From positions 1 to 64,000 of the forward strand of contig CAJQUW010001832.1 in the NCBI GenBank assembly GCA_907163375.1: a DNA stretch of 64,000 bases. The letters are read 5' to 3'. Below, one piece after another: positions 22,619 through 32,876 of the stretch. The notes under the pieces were generated by a model, which saw only the letters and a program-made list of their open reading frames with translations, made no database searches and was not told where the DNA came from. The stretch comes from Prostheceraeus crozeri. Its lineage: Eukaryota; Platyhelminthes; Polycladida; Euryleptidae. Within the stretch, counting starts at the first letter, position 1; each line of letters begins with the position of its first letter. Made by a program: the position numbers and the translations under genes.

Positions 22619-25600
22619 CTATCTGTAATCAACGACATGGTCACCTTGAAAAATAGGTCTTTTAGTCACGCGACTACTCCTTCGGGGTACCGCCTCAGAA
22701 TCAATTTCGACATCGCTATCATTCGTCAAAGAGCAGTATTTCGTTTCTAAGTCGACTTCGGTAGATTCCCTGCAATAAGGTACCAGTCTTAAATGCGATA
22801 CATGACGAGAGACATTTATATCATCTAACTCAACTGAAACACTCGAAATGATTTTTGTCACGACGTGTGGACCGCTCCAAACGTCATCACATCGGGAGGA
22901 AGGAGGCTTAAGAAAAACTTTATCGCCAACAAGAAAAGGATTACGGTCTTTATCAAAGTAATTATCGTTTACCTCGTAATTCAATTTGGGTCGTTCTATC
23001 TCAATGCGATCAGCTGTAACATCCGGCTTTCTAGACTTCGCACAGAAAACTAATTCGTAAGGTGTTGAATCGTTTTTACCTTTTGTATTGTTAACCCAGA
23101 AAACGGCCTCTGCGAGGGATTTTCCTGTACGCTTTACGGTTCTCTTACGGTACGATGAACCCGCTCAACCACCGAGTTTCCCTGGGGCCTATAAGCGGAA
23201 GTCAAGACCTGTTGAACTTTCCACTTATCTAACAGCTCATTAAACTCGCGGCTACGGAAAACTGTCCCGTTATCACTCATTATGTACGCTGGGGGACCAA
23301 ATTCTGCGAAGATCTGTTCAATGTTGAAAGCTATCTCAGTGGAGGATTCATTTCTTAAGCTACGCCAGATTGTAAATCTGGAAGCAGTATCGATAACGGA
23401 TAAATAAGGTCTACCGTCTACATGAGTTACATCAGTGCCTAAAACTTCCCAAACATTATTCGCGGATATCGATCCTTTGTCCCAACTAAAGCGATTCGAA
23501 GGGTCTATGCGGGTACAAGTTGCACAATCGCCAATGACGGCCTTAATATCAGATTTTGAAACGGATTTATTTTTATACCGCTCTTTACATAATTCATATG
23601 TTCGATTCGTGCCAAAATGGTTGATTTCATGAACAAACTTGATGTCAGCGTAATCAACGCTATCTAGTTTCTCCCTGACCCATGAATTAGGCACTCTAGT
23701 CAATGAATCTGCTTTGTTTAAACTTGACTCAATCCAAACGACCTGTACTGCCAACTGTTCCTCACGGATAATGTCTGAAATAATATTAAGTCTACGCTTA
23801 ATCAAAACTTCTGCGAGTGCACGAGTCTTAACATTTCTTGTCTTATGAATAACAGATTGCAACCATCTATAAACTGAGATGGAGTCAGTTTTGATCGTAA
23901 TGTCCCTCTTACCCCATTTTAAGGCAAGATTCAGGCCTTTGATAGCTGCGTCTAATTCAGACCGGTTTATATGCGTAGCATCATCCTTCGGGCGCAGCCA
24001 AGCCGCATCCTCGACCACCTGACCTTCAACCTCTAAATAAACCCCGTAGGCTAGAGAACTGGAGTCAGTCCAGACCGTGATTGGAGCTTTAGGATCAACC
24101 TCCCACATGCCTCCGACAGGGTCAGACACTTTCAGTCGAACATCTATTTCTCGAATCAAACTCATTATTTTTTCCGAAACTGGGTCATCCCACCTAGTAT
24201 GATCTTCGGCAGTGCACCGCTGTACAAACGCGCAGGCGACTCGAAGCCATCCCGCCACGGGGTAATGTCCTAAACATTCTCCTATGTACTTATGTGCTTC
24301 ACGCCGCGTAAGAATGTTAGCTATTAAGGGCAGAGAACCGTCTCTGCGCCATCTCAACCCTGAGTCCACACATAGTCCCAGTAATCTAACGTCTCCTTTA
24401 CCAACTTTTTGTGACTCTTTTGTTATAAGGCCCCAATTATTCAGATGGGACCTGACCTTTTTCGCATGAGACAACCGATTCAGAGACATATATATCGTCA
24501 ATGTAACTAGAAGTACCTTCCTTGATTTTCTGGTCACCCTGCAATACTCGTGTAACTATAGCTGTCATTATTTTTGGGGCTGAGGCCAAGCCGAAACCAA
24601 GCCTCGTCAACAGAAAGTCACTTCCTTTCCACCTAACAGCTTGGTATGCCCATAAACTCGGATCAATTTCTACCTGTAGATAGGCACGCTTCAAATCAAT
24701 AATAGAACACTTAGGCCCCAGTTGCCGCCACTGACGCAACGTGTCAGCACAAGTAGGAGTAGCTTCAGCAGTATGAGACTCAATGGATTCGTTTAAACTT
24801 CTATAGTCCAAGACAGGGCGAACTTTAACGGTATCGCCCTTCTGCTGACGCACAGCAATAATCGGTAAGTACCTTTTTATTTTCCCATGGAAACTTACGT
24901 CATGCCTTACTAATATGCCCTCATTAATCCAGTCATTTATTTCAGCATCACACGGTGATTTATCCTGCTCATCGATAATATTATACGGTATCTTACAATC
25001 GGATCCTGGTTCTAAATTTTGTCTCCAATTCCACCTTACGCACCATCTACTTCCATTAAAAGTAGCAACAAAATCCTTATCATGAATATCATCACTATGC
25101 AATACCGAAACTACAGGCCCTTTACTATAGGGAAAATCTACTTTTAGCTCAGTACCTGGACGTACGCGTGGATGTAATATTAAACCCGTTCTCTCAAATA
25201 CATTCGAACCCAAAATGATATCAATACCAGTAGGTAGATCAGTTTCTAAGACTACATATGCATTAATGGGTCCCAGCTCTTCATTATTATCAGTTATCAC
25301 ACTACTCAAAACAACATACGTATACGCACATACATTATGCCTACCAAAAGATTGAAGACTAATGTAGGACCTAGACCGACTCTCATTCCCAACCACATGC
25401 TCACCAATGACAGAAGTCACAGATCCAGTGTCGATCAGCGCGTTCATCCTTTGCCCATTGACATTCATTGGACGTGAGATTTGTGCACCGGTGATTTCCG
25501 TCGCCGCAGCCATGCTCGCACTTGCCTGTTGTTGACGGTGTGGGCAAAATCGCTGAATATGCCCTTTCTCGTTACAAAAGAAACAGGTGATAATACAGCT

Positions 25601-26224
25601 GGCCTTCTCATGGCCAAAGCGGCGACAGCCTTGACAGCGAACCATTTGCTTGGAGACTTTCATTTGGCTGTTTTGCGGACCCATCGTCGCAGCGACTGCG
25701 GTGGGTAAGGCATCTCGAGTTGCCAAAAGCGCCTTCGCCGTAGACAGAACATCTTGGAGCTTCATATCTTCGCCGTCTTGGATATACACCTTCTCCTTTA
25801 CATCAGCTGGTAACGCATCGATCACAGCTAACGATACCAGCTCCTCATCAGGATCTTTGCCAGTGATAACCTTCAACAATGTCTTTGCATCATCTGCGAT
25901 GATGTCGATCTGTTCGCCAGGCCACAAACGGAGGGATTTGAGTTTTAGCCAGGCACTTGCCTTGTTAAGTCCATAAACTCTCTTCAAAGCCTTCATCACA
26001 ACTTTAAAGTCATTTTTATCTGTTGGCTCCAATTGATCCCAGGTCGCGAAAGCAGGACCATCCAAAAATAGAGGCATCATTCGAGCCATCTCAGCCTCTA
26101 AATCCTTTGGGGCGGTTACTATAGACACCGCTGTCTCGTATCGTCTGAACCATTGATCAATATTTTCATCACGCTCACCCTTGAATCTCTTCACGATATC
26201 GACCAACTTTAACGAGCCGCTCAT
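22619..26224 (-). pseudogene. Gag-Pol region of the Gypsy-like element (fossil)
   Basis: Gag is rich in helices and ends in two zinc knuckles (CQGCRRFGHEKASC and CFFCNEKGHIQRFC). The protease has ALIDTGSVTSVIG. The RT has RPVLDYRSLNES, IIDLKRAYLQVEI and the catalytic SSYIDDIYV. RNase H shows ITVWTDSSSLAYGVYLE and NRSELDAAIKG. The integrase has an HHCC-type finger (HEINHFGTNRTYELC, CATC), the core DVTHVDGRPYLSVID and MSDNGTVFRS, then a GPY/F-like tail (VWSGPHVVTKI). Treated as a fossil: the coding region is broken in about two places, although every expected domain can be seen. A start at the MSGSLKLVDIV methionine fits gag best. Confidence 0.85.
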
Positions 26225-26253
26225 GTTCAGCAAGACAAACGGCCGTGATAGCT

Positions 26254-26492
26254 TGTAAGTAAAAACGCGAATTCCAAATAGCAAAGACCCACTTTATTTG
26301 CAGACGTGGATATTTATACCTGTATAACAATGGCATAACACAACTCACGAAACATGCACAATAATGAAATGTTATTATCATGAAACGTCACCAGAACACT
26401 TGATAATAGGATGTCAGGCATGCGGTCGAGAGTCGGATTGCTATGTCCTAAGACAGTGAACAATAGAGAATTAGAAATACAACACGCTCACA
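26254..26492 (-). repeat. LTR, 5' copy of the minus-strand element
   Basis: The 239-bp partner of 22312-22550, in the same orientation. The gag open frame begins just inside it on the minus strand. I see no classic TGG-type primer-binding site next to it. Confidence 0.9.
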
Positions 26493-26497
26493 TAAAT

Positions 26498-27053
26498 CAA
26501 AAGAAAATCAAAGCGAACAAGAAAAGTCAGATCAAAGCAACGTCATTCCTGATGATATGACTTACGTGGAAGGACCCAGCTCCAGATCGTTAGCTGTCAC
26601 TTCTGATGATAGGCCTACTAAGCCTGACATCGACCATTCCACATCAACATGCAATGCATTCATGGAAACTGTTCTGGAAAAGTCTCCGCTCTGATTACGA
26701 TATCACTAAAGGTAAAATAATAACATCATTGTTCATCCATGTCATCCTTTTGCCTACATGCAGGCCTATCGGTACTCTAAGTCGCTATCTTTTCAGATCA
26801 ATGCCCGACAGATGCTGGAGGAGAGGAGGTTCGCTCGAAGAGGGGAATGAAACGACAGAAGCGTGCTGTCCAGAAGAATGCGGAGGAGACGATGCCACAG
26901 GAGGATTGTCTGTGCTTGTACTGCGACGAACCGTGGTCCGAATCGCGGGATCGAGAAGTGTGGATTCAATGCAAGAAGTGTGATCAGTGGGCTCACATGC
27001 TGTGCACAGGATACGAGAACACGAATGAGTACTTTGTCTGTGACTTCTGCTGA
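26498..27053 (+). pseudogene. pogo-type transposase, C-terminal PHD-like zinc-finger part
   Basis: Continuation of the transposase gene beyond the LTR element. After an acidic, low-complexity linker it encodes LCLYCDEPWSESRDREVWIQ and CKKCDQWAHMLC, ending FVCDFC and a stop. The Cys/His pattern (CxxC, CxxC, HxxC, CxxC) is that of a PHD-type finger, which follows the DDE core in several invertebrate pogo-like transposases. An intron or frame break around 26700-26850 is likely, since the frame before it does not run through. Confidence 0.7.
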
Positions 27054-27293
27054 TATGATTGAGATATTTTACTCGGAAAAGCTTATCTTTTTAGATCAAC
27101 TTATCTGATCCACTTTGCTCCGGGGTGGTGGGGCATAGTGGATCAATTTGCAATCTCTGCCGATCAACACTTTTTTATGAATCTGTGGTCTCTGGGCTTT
27201 GTTTTAGACCTAAATATGTTACTCTAATATGACTACTTTGGTTGGTAGATGGGCTTAAAACTTAGGTGATCCGCTATGCCCCGTGTTCTCCTA

Positions 27294-27437
27294 CTTGAAA
27301 TTAGAGGTTTATGTTAGAGGATGATCACGAGGAAGAAATAATCAATAACTTCAAATAAGCTTAGATCACACTAACATGTCTAACCACAAAGTTTGTGACA
27401 CTTCTTAATTTTCTTAAAAATGATCATCATCTCCTTT
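27294..27437. other. Short spacer between the pogo element and a LINE fragment
   Basis: Intronic sequence of ITFG1 intron 2; nothing recognised. Confidence 0.4.
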
Positions 27438-27786
27438 TTAAGTCGTGAGTGCAGAATATTCCGAGTTTTTGAAGAATTGAAATAAACAAGCCATTTGGTG
27501 ATTCTGAGATCCTGCGTAAGTCTTCATTAAGAACATCGCATTCCGCTGACGTTGCTGAGTGTTCTTTGCTAGCTGCTCATTGGAATTCAAGAGTGTCGTG
27601 TTCGGCATTGACAAGCTTGGTGAAGACTTTTGACCATCTAAGACGACAGATATCTGTCGGTCACTAAGGAAAGAAGCAAGAAGTTTGTGGAGTTGATCAG
27701 CAACTCCATGGGACATAAGCTTCCTAAGGAGTCCCTGATGCCAGACTTTATCGAATGCCTTGGAAATATCCAAGGCAACTGATCTC
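27438..27786 (-). mobile_element. CR1/Jockey-like LINE RT fragment, left of the Polinton
   Basis: The minus strand encodes VALDISKAFDKVWHQGLLRK, the first catalytic Asp region of a LINE reverse transcriptase, followed by FLSDRQISVVLDGQKS. The catalytic YADD segment is missing (internal deletion), and the frame then runs into NEQLAKNTQQRQRNAMF. The upstream half of the same RT lies beyond the Polinton at 47831-48400, so the Polinton inserted into this LINE at GATCTC. Confidence 0.8.
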
Positions 27787-27889
27787 AGTAGTATAGGGTA
27801 TAGGATCCGGCGCTTCGCTTCGCTCAGCACCGGATCCCATACCTAGGTAGATACAAAAATGAAAAATGCAAAAATAGGGTCCTCTTGAA

Positions 27890-28150
27890 ATTTATAAAAA
27901 ATCCAAAATTAACATACCTGCAAAATCAGCCCCAAAATGCCCAAAATTAACTACCCTAGCTGCAAAATCAGCTCCAAAATTAACATACCTGCAAATCAGC
28001 CCCAAAATGCCCAAAATCAGCTCCAAAATGCTAAAAATAGGAAACTACCTTAAATTTATAAAAATACAAATGGGAAAATACAAAAATAGGAAACTACCTT
28101 AAATTTATAAAAATACAAATGGGAAAAATACAAAAATAGGAAAGTACCTT
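27890..28150. repeat. Subterminal short direct repeats in the Polinton left end
   Basis: Two interleaved families: three or four units around CCAAAATTAACATACCTGCAA / CCCCAAAATGCCCAAAAT, then three units of about 40 bp, GAAACTACCTTAAATTTATA followed by a short AAATGGGAAAATACAAAAATAG-like stretch. Copies lie mirrored at 47465-47730. They may be binding sites for replication or transposition proteins. Confidence 0.75.
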
Positions 28151-28162
28151 AAAGTATGACCC

Positions 28163-28762
28163 ATGAACAAAAATATTCATTTAAAAATGGAAGATGTAAA
28201 AACAAAAGAACCATCAGCCCCCTTATACCCTTCATTATCATATGAAATGGATATAGCAAAACACAAAGATAGAGTCAGGTACATGAAAGATAAGGAAGCG
28301 CAACTATTACTTAAACTAGAACATTATAATAAATTAAGAAAACGATGGACCATAGCTAAGAATGTGACACAAGGCGTTGGTGCATGTTTAACAATTTCTT
28401 TAGGCGCTCTCACTATTGTCATTTCATCTGGCGTTCTTACAATTCCTGTTGTCGCTACTGTTTTAACAGGCACAGGTGTCTTCACAACGTCACTTGCAAC
28501 AGTGATAGATAAATCTGTAATGTCTAAGAAACGAAAATCCTTAAGTAAAAAACATGCACATGTCAAAGAAGTATATGATAAACTACATTACTACTTCCAG
28601 AGAGTGTGTGATGATAATGTTATTACGTTAGATGAGATTGAAAAATTTGATCAAATAGCTAGAGAAGCAACTAAAATTCCTGTTAAACCTCAAGACAAAG
28701 TAAACAATGAAGCTTTTTTAGAAGAAATAAGAACTTTATTAAAAACGTTAGAACATCAGTAA
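28163..28762 (+). CDS. Polinton gene A, hydrophobic-helix protein of unknown function (left copy)
   Basis: A 199-residue protein I cannot assign. It has a lysine-rich, coiled-coil-prone N-terminal third (residues about 30-62). A hydrophobic stretch follows (about 64-102; GACLTISLGALTIVISSGVL then IPVVATVLTGTGVFTTSLA) that could form one long or two short membrane helices. The C-terminal half is charged and helical. The same protein is encoded in the right terminal repeat. It looks whole here. A membrane-active virion or lysis-related role is conceivable but is only inference. Confidence 0.75.
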   Translation: MNKNIHLKMEDVKTKEPSAPLYPSLSYEMDIAKHKDRVRYMKDKEAQLLLKLEHYNKLRKRWTIAKNVTQGVGACLTISLGALTIVISSGVLTIPVVATVLTGTGVFTTSLATVIDKSVMSKKRKSLSKKHAHVKEVYDKLHYYFQRVCDDNVITLDEIEKFDQIAREATKIPVKPQDKVNNEAFLEEIRTLLKTLEHQ

Positions 28763-28852
28763 AATTGTCTCTTCAAGTCTCAGCACCTTTGGTGCAGTGT
28801 TTTTGCTGCACTTCTATGCTACCACAAAATTCAAATATTATCTTATAAAATA

Positions 28853-29752
28853 ATGAACACAAATGAGGCAAAAATAAAACAACTAGACGAATTAATAAAA
28901 CAGAAAAATATTATGAAGAAAAAACATAGACAATATCGAATGCTACAAGCTGGCGTTCAATCCGATATGTTAGAAAAAATACGCCTAACTGACCAAGTGA
29001 AAACTGATTTTGAAAAAACTATTGCACCACTCAAAATTCTTGAGAAAGAACTTGCAGTTCATGATAAACGAATTGATATCGCGGATCCAGTGCAGAAAAC
29101 CATCATGGATGATTATGGTTTGTTAGAAGCAAACATAGAAAAGAAATTACCCAAATCTATGCTCTTTGAACATTCTACTTCATTTATAGATGGAAAGCCA
29201 TCTCTTAGATTTTACTTAGGTGGAAAAGAATTATTTATAAATACTAAAGAAAGTTTAATTTTTACACCAGACAAAGCAGCTTTCAGTTTAGACAGAAATT
29301 TCGTGGATTTATTAAGAGGAGCGAAGTTAGATAACTATCATACTGATGATCTACTGAAATACAAAACTATGTTAGATAAGGTTGGAACTGTAAAAACTCT
29401 TAAGCGTTATACAACTTTGAATGACTTATTATCAACATCAACCAGTGTTCCAACAGCAACTGGTTATTCAACACCGCCTGGTTATTCAACACCAATGGCT
29501 GCTTCTCCAGCAAGAACTGGTTATTCAACACCGACTAGTTACCCAAAAACAGGAACAGGACTAAAAGAGACAACGGTTTTCCTCCCCGATGATCCACAAG
29601 AATTAATGAATAGATTACAGATTTTATTAGCTGCGAGAAATGAAGGACATAACTCTAGCTTTAACGAAATACATGCAATCTTAAAAAGACTATTAGAAAA
29701 GAAAATTATAAGTGAAGAAGACTATCAAAATTTATCTAAATTATCTAGTTAA
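28853..29752 (+). CDS. Polinton gene B, coiled-coil protein of unknown function (left copy)
   Basis: A 299-residue protein. The N-terminal 90 residues are strongly charged and helical (IKQLDELIKQKNIMKKKHRQ). A mixed region follows, then a low-complexity linker with repeated GYSTP units (about residues 200-228). A helical C-terminal domain closes it (DDPQELMNRLQILLAARNEG). I do not recognise a catalytic motif. It is followed after 2 bases by the next gene, so the two are probably co-transcribed. It looks whole in this copy. Paired genes of this kind are common in Polinton-like elements, but I cannot give a function. Confidence 0.75.
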   Translation: MNTNEAKIKQLDELIKQKNIMKKKHRQYRMLQAGVQSDMLEKIRLTDQVKTDFEKTIAPLKILEKELAVHDKRIDIADPVQKTIMDDYGLLEANIEKKLPKSMLFEHSTSFIDGKPSLRFYLGGKELFINTKESLIFTPDKAAFSLDRNFVDLLRGAKLDNYHTDDLLKYKTMLDKVGTVKTLKRYTTLNDLLSTSTSVPTATGYSTPPGYSTPMAASPARTGYSTPTSYPKTGTGLKETTVFLPDDPQELMNRLQILLAARNEGHNSSFNEIHAILKRLLEKKIISEEDYQNLSKLSS

Positions 29753-29754
29753 AA

Positions 29755-30357
29755 ATGTCTTCGGCAGAACTAGAAAAAATTAATAAGCATTTAGAAAATT
29801 TAACCGAGATTTTAACCTCATCAAAATTTAGTACGACATTAAAATTTATAACAACTACTTCATCCCATACCTGTAATTTAGATCCTATTATTCACTTAGA
29901 ACAAGACAAACATTATGAAGTAGCACTAACTAGTTTTTCAACATTTAACACTATACAAAATATTATCAAAGATGTAAATGACCGATTTAAATATTCTAAT
30001 GATCAAGGTAAAACTTGGAAAGAATTAACTTTTCTTCCTGGATCTTATGAAGTTGAATCGATTTCCAATGAAATAAAAAGACATTTAGGCATTCAATTTA
30101 AAGACAGGAAACAATTACATTTCGCAGTTGAACCAGCAGTAAATAAATTTTCTCTTACTTTAGATGAAGATCATCAAGTTGATTTTAATATTGACAAATC
30201 TTTATCAAGACTATTAGGATTTAAAAAGAAACTCTATACACAAGGTTTTCATATAAGTGAAAATATACCTAAAGTAACTGAAATAAATTCAATCAACGTT
30301 CAATGTGATATTATAGAAGGTGGTTATGTTAATGGAAAGCTGTCAAATAATATATGA
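29755..30357 (+). pseudogene. Polinton gene C, candidate minor capsid (penton-like) protein, left partial copy
   Basis: Carries the N-terminal three quarters of the protein encoded at 45072-45861. The inverted terminal repeat stops at 30353, so the frame leaves the shared sequence there and ends at once. Beta-rich sequence (HYEVALTSFSTFNTIQN, FLPGSYEVESI, HQVDFNIDKSLSRLLGF) fits a jelly-roll minor capsid protein of the kind found in Polintons and adintoviruses. Fossil, incomplete. Confidence 0.7.
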
Positions 30358-30373
30358 GACGGTGTTGCAAACT

Positions 30374-30874
30374 TCATGGCCGCAACTGTACATGTAAAAT
30401 TATAAAGTCTGGCCTCAATGTACATGTAGTGACAACCATGTCTTTTGTTTCTTTTATTTGAATTAAATCATCAATATTGTGTAGGACATTTTTAAGAACT
30501 CGTTTCCCTTCATCAACTAAATTTAATTTACTAATAAAATTATCTACTATTCCCTCACCTCTAGCAGCTTTCTCTAACTCCCTATTATGACGTTTTTGCT
30601 CTTCTAATGCTGCCTTCTCTGATTTATTTTTATTTACTGCCTGGACAATACCAGCTGTCCCACCTGCAACACTTCCTGCTGCTGCTATACCACCTATGAT
30701 TAGCGGAATTAATGGGAGAATTCCACCATTCTTTTCTTCTTGTAATTTGATATTCTCTATCATTGGTTTACTTATGTAATACTTCTTTTTGTTAATCGTA
30801 ATAGTTTTAGGGGTATTTTTGTCAATGATGTTACGTAGTTTTAATTCAACCGTTTTATTATTCACTTGCGCCAT
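30374..30874 (-). CDS. Polinton small virion protein, adenovirus pX/pVI-like
   Basis: A 166-residue basic protein with a central glycine/alanine-rich hydrophobic helix (GGILPLIPLIIGGIAAAGSV) followed by a charged coiled coil. This layout is typical of adenoviral core/membrane-lytic minor proteins (pX, pVI), in which glycine-containing motifs next to the helix are cut by adenain. The element itself shows no adenain gene. It is the last of four minus-strand genes running from 33692 (fibre-like, pVI-like, major capsid, this one). The start ATG follows an A/T-rich leader (TTTTTTATTAAAAA). Confidence 0.6.
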   Translation of the reverse strand: MAQVNNKTVELKLRNIIDKNTPKTITINKKKYYISKPMIENIKLQEEKNGGILPLIPLIIGGIAAAGSVAGGTAGIVQAVNKNKSEKAALEEQKRHNRELEKAARGEGIVDNFISKLNLVDEGKRVLKNVLHNIDDLIQIKETKDMVVTTCTLRPDFIILHVQLRP

Positions 30875-30961
30875 TTTTTAATAAAAAATTTATAGTCTTT
30901 GGTTTAGCCTATCACTTTTTGTTCAGAGGCTTTAGCCGATCGGACCAAAGTCCTAAGGTTA

Positions 30962-32295
30962 CTAACCAATCCTAACCATCTTTCCATTAAGAATTTCAAT
31001 AGAATATTCGGCGTCTTCTAGCAATAAACCATAAGCCATCAATGATGTTGTGGAATTTGCCTTTTCAATATTAATTGTCACATCACAACCGGTCTTGATA
31101 ATATCTTCAGATTGCGCACTTAAATCAAAGCATAAAACAGGATATAAATTCTTCCAATCTACAGGATTTAATTGTGCTTCAACTCCAAATTCTCGGCACA
31201 AATTTCTATAAGCATCATATCCTTCCATAAACTGATTATTGGTGTTATCAAATCTCAATGGATCAATAGGATAACGTGTTTGATTTAATGAAATTTGTAA
31301 ACTTCGAATTGAATTAATATGGAAAAGACTATTGTTCTTATCGAAACTAGGTGTTTCATTCTTTTGAAAAGTGAGTAAAAAATATCTTGGAGTATTTGAT
31401 GTCCTTGTGAAATGCCAGTTAAATCTTTGTTCGGTAAACGTGACAGAGCTTGCAGTACGCTTCATAAAACTTACTGGAATTGGTTTGTTCGTATTTAATC
31501 TTTTCGTAATAGTTGTTTCAACCTCTAAACTAGGAGTAATGTGCTTAATCCACCATTCAAGTCTATCAATTTTTAGGTATGCTTTCTTCCCAGCCTTTCC
31601 ATAAAATATTGCTTCATTATTTACAGTGCGATGAACTATGAGTTTGAATTTCAATTGACATGATATTTTATTGTAATCTAAATACCCGAATAATGGGGAC
31701 AATGACCAATTAACAGTTTGTTTACTTTTATTATTAAAATTACGTCTTTTCTGATATGGGCTATTTTGTGCACTGTTTAACTGTTTCACTATGTTTTCTA
31801 CATCTTTCGCAATTCCTGTTGGATCTATTCCAGTGTGAGTTAAATCATCTTTAAGTATGCCAGTATGGTTATCAGGAAACCATCCTTCGATTTCATGCAT
31901 TTTAGTATTTTCACCTATTGTTACAAATCGAAGCATTGAATCAATAATGCCAGGTGAATCACTTATGGTTTCTATATTTTGTGTTGCAACATCTAAACGC
32001 ATTTGTGTGAATAATCTTGGAAGAAATTGTTTTCTAATGTAATATTATCCGTAGCAGGTAATGGTGTTGTAAAATCAGCATCAGAATATAGAGAATATTC
32101 ACAGTGTAAAAATGAATCGGGTAAATATAAATAACTTTGTTGATTGTCAACTTCAAAAATTAAATCGCCTCCTGTATTCACTCTACCTGAAGAACCGGGG
32201 TTCATAGCAATTCTTATATAGTCATTCTTTTTTTGATTGTAACTAACGAACGGGGGATCATCTAATTTAAATTTACTTTCAATCAGAGTTGCCAT
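30962..32295 (-). pseudogene. Polinton major capsid protein (double jelly-roll), fossil
   Basis: The coding region has the hallmarks of Polinton major capsid proteins: an N-terminal part with NPGSSGRVNTGGDLIFEVDN and SYLYLPDSFLHCEYSLY, and a later beta-rich part with INSIRSLQISLNQTRYPID and GYDAYRNLCREFGVEAQLNP. It ends in a strand-rich tail (GCDVTINIEKANSTTSLMAY). Double-jelly-roll capsid proteins build the icosahedral shell. It looks broken about once. It sits in the minus-strand virion-gene block, between the pVI-like and pX-like genes. Confidence 0.85.
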
Positions 32296-32341
32296 TATAT
32301 TTTTTTATTAGAAAAAATTAGTTTGGTACTAGAATTCGCAA

Positions 32342-32845
32342 CTAGAATTTTGCTAGACCATTTCCCACGTTAGTGGTTAGGGACTGCATCCCATTTCCTC
32401 TCATTTCTTCAATTGTTTTTTCATCATGTTTACTTTCCATCTTCGCTAATTTAGCAATTTTGTTTTTTGTTTCCTCTGAGAGCTTTTTGTCTTTTTGCAT
32501 TTCTTTTGCATCATTCCTAAGTTTGCGAATAGCTTCTAGTTGTTTTAATTCGTTTTGTGACTTAACAGCATTCGATATTGCACTAGCTGTACTACCTATA
32601 GCAGCTGCTCCTTTAGCAGCAGATGAAATCAAATCTTTATTATTTTTAATCAAGTTAACGATACTTCCGATACCAGAAAAGATGCCAGCTCCTTCTGTTT
32701 GGACGGCACCTGCAGTGCCTAGGAACTTTTGTGTTCCGACAGTTTCTACACTATCATAATGGTACACAGGTTTCAGAGATGGTTCATGAGCAATTTTATT
32801 ATTTGAAGCAAAATGTTTAAGATTGTGTTTATAAATTATAGGCAT
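32342..32845 (-). CDS. Polinton small virion protein, pVI-like
   Basis: A 167-residue protein with a glycine-rich amphipathic segment (GAGIFSGIGSIVNLIKNNKD) and an alanine-rich helix (SSAAKGAAAIGSTASAISNA). A lysine/glutamate-rich coiled coil and a short tail with GNGM and NVGNGLAKF follow. This resembles the membrane-active minor capsid protein pVI of adenoviruses and its Polinton counterparts. The ATG follows the A-rich leader CTTTAAAAA. It looks whole. Confidence 0.6.
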   Translation of the reverse strand: MPIIYKHNLKHFASNNKIAHEPSLKPVYHYDSVETVGTQKFLGTAGAVQTEGAGIFSGIGSIVNLIKNNKDLISSAAKGAAAIGSTASAISNAVKSQNELKQLEAIRKLRNDAKEMQKDKKLSEETKNKIAKLAKMESKHDEKTIEEMRGNGMQSLTTNVGNGLAKF

Positions 32846-32876
32846 TTTTTAAAGCTTAAATTTGACTTTTGGGATA

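Larger units (their letters stand above)
22312..26492 (-). mobile_element. Ty3/Gypsy-like LTR retrotransposon
   Basis: A 4.18-kb element on the minus strand with 239-bp LTRs at both ends and a 5-bp target duplication TAAAT (22307-22311 and 26493-26497). The LTRs read as identical by eye, so the insertion is young. Parts in order on the minus strand: gag with two CCHC knuckles, aspartic protease, reverse transcriptase, RNase H, integrase. Gene order and a GPY/F-like module after the integrase favour Ty3/Gypsy. The coding region looks broken in about two places; some of this could be family-typical frameshifting. It is inserted in the pogo transposase gene. Confidence 0.88.
20330..27291 (+). 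mobile_element. pogo/Tigger-like DNA transposon, split by an LTR element
   Basis: Inverted ends match: the left reads GGGGAACACGGGGCTTAGCG and the complement of the right end reads GGAGAACACGGGGCATAGCG. A TA dinucleotide flanks both sides (20328-20329 and 27292-27293), as in the Tc1/mariner-pogo superfamily. Without the LTR insertion the element is about 2.8 kb. It encodes a transposase in two blocks either side of the LTR element, with a C-terminal zinc finger. Confidence 0.85.
27787..30353. repeat. Polinton left terminal inverted repeat, 2.57 kb
   Basis: Matches 45262-47830 in inverted orientation almost base for base. It opens with a palindromic stretch (GGATCCGGCGCTTCGC...GCACCGGATCC) and an array of short AAATTAACATACCTGCAAA / AAAATGCCCAAAATCAGC repeats (27890-28150). 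It then holds two whole genes and most of a third. Its inner end, at 30353, falls inside the third gene. Confidence 0.92.
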
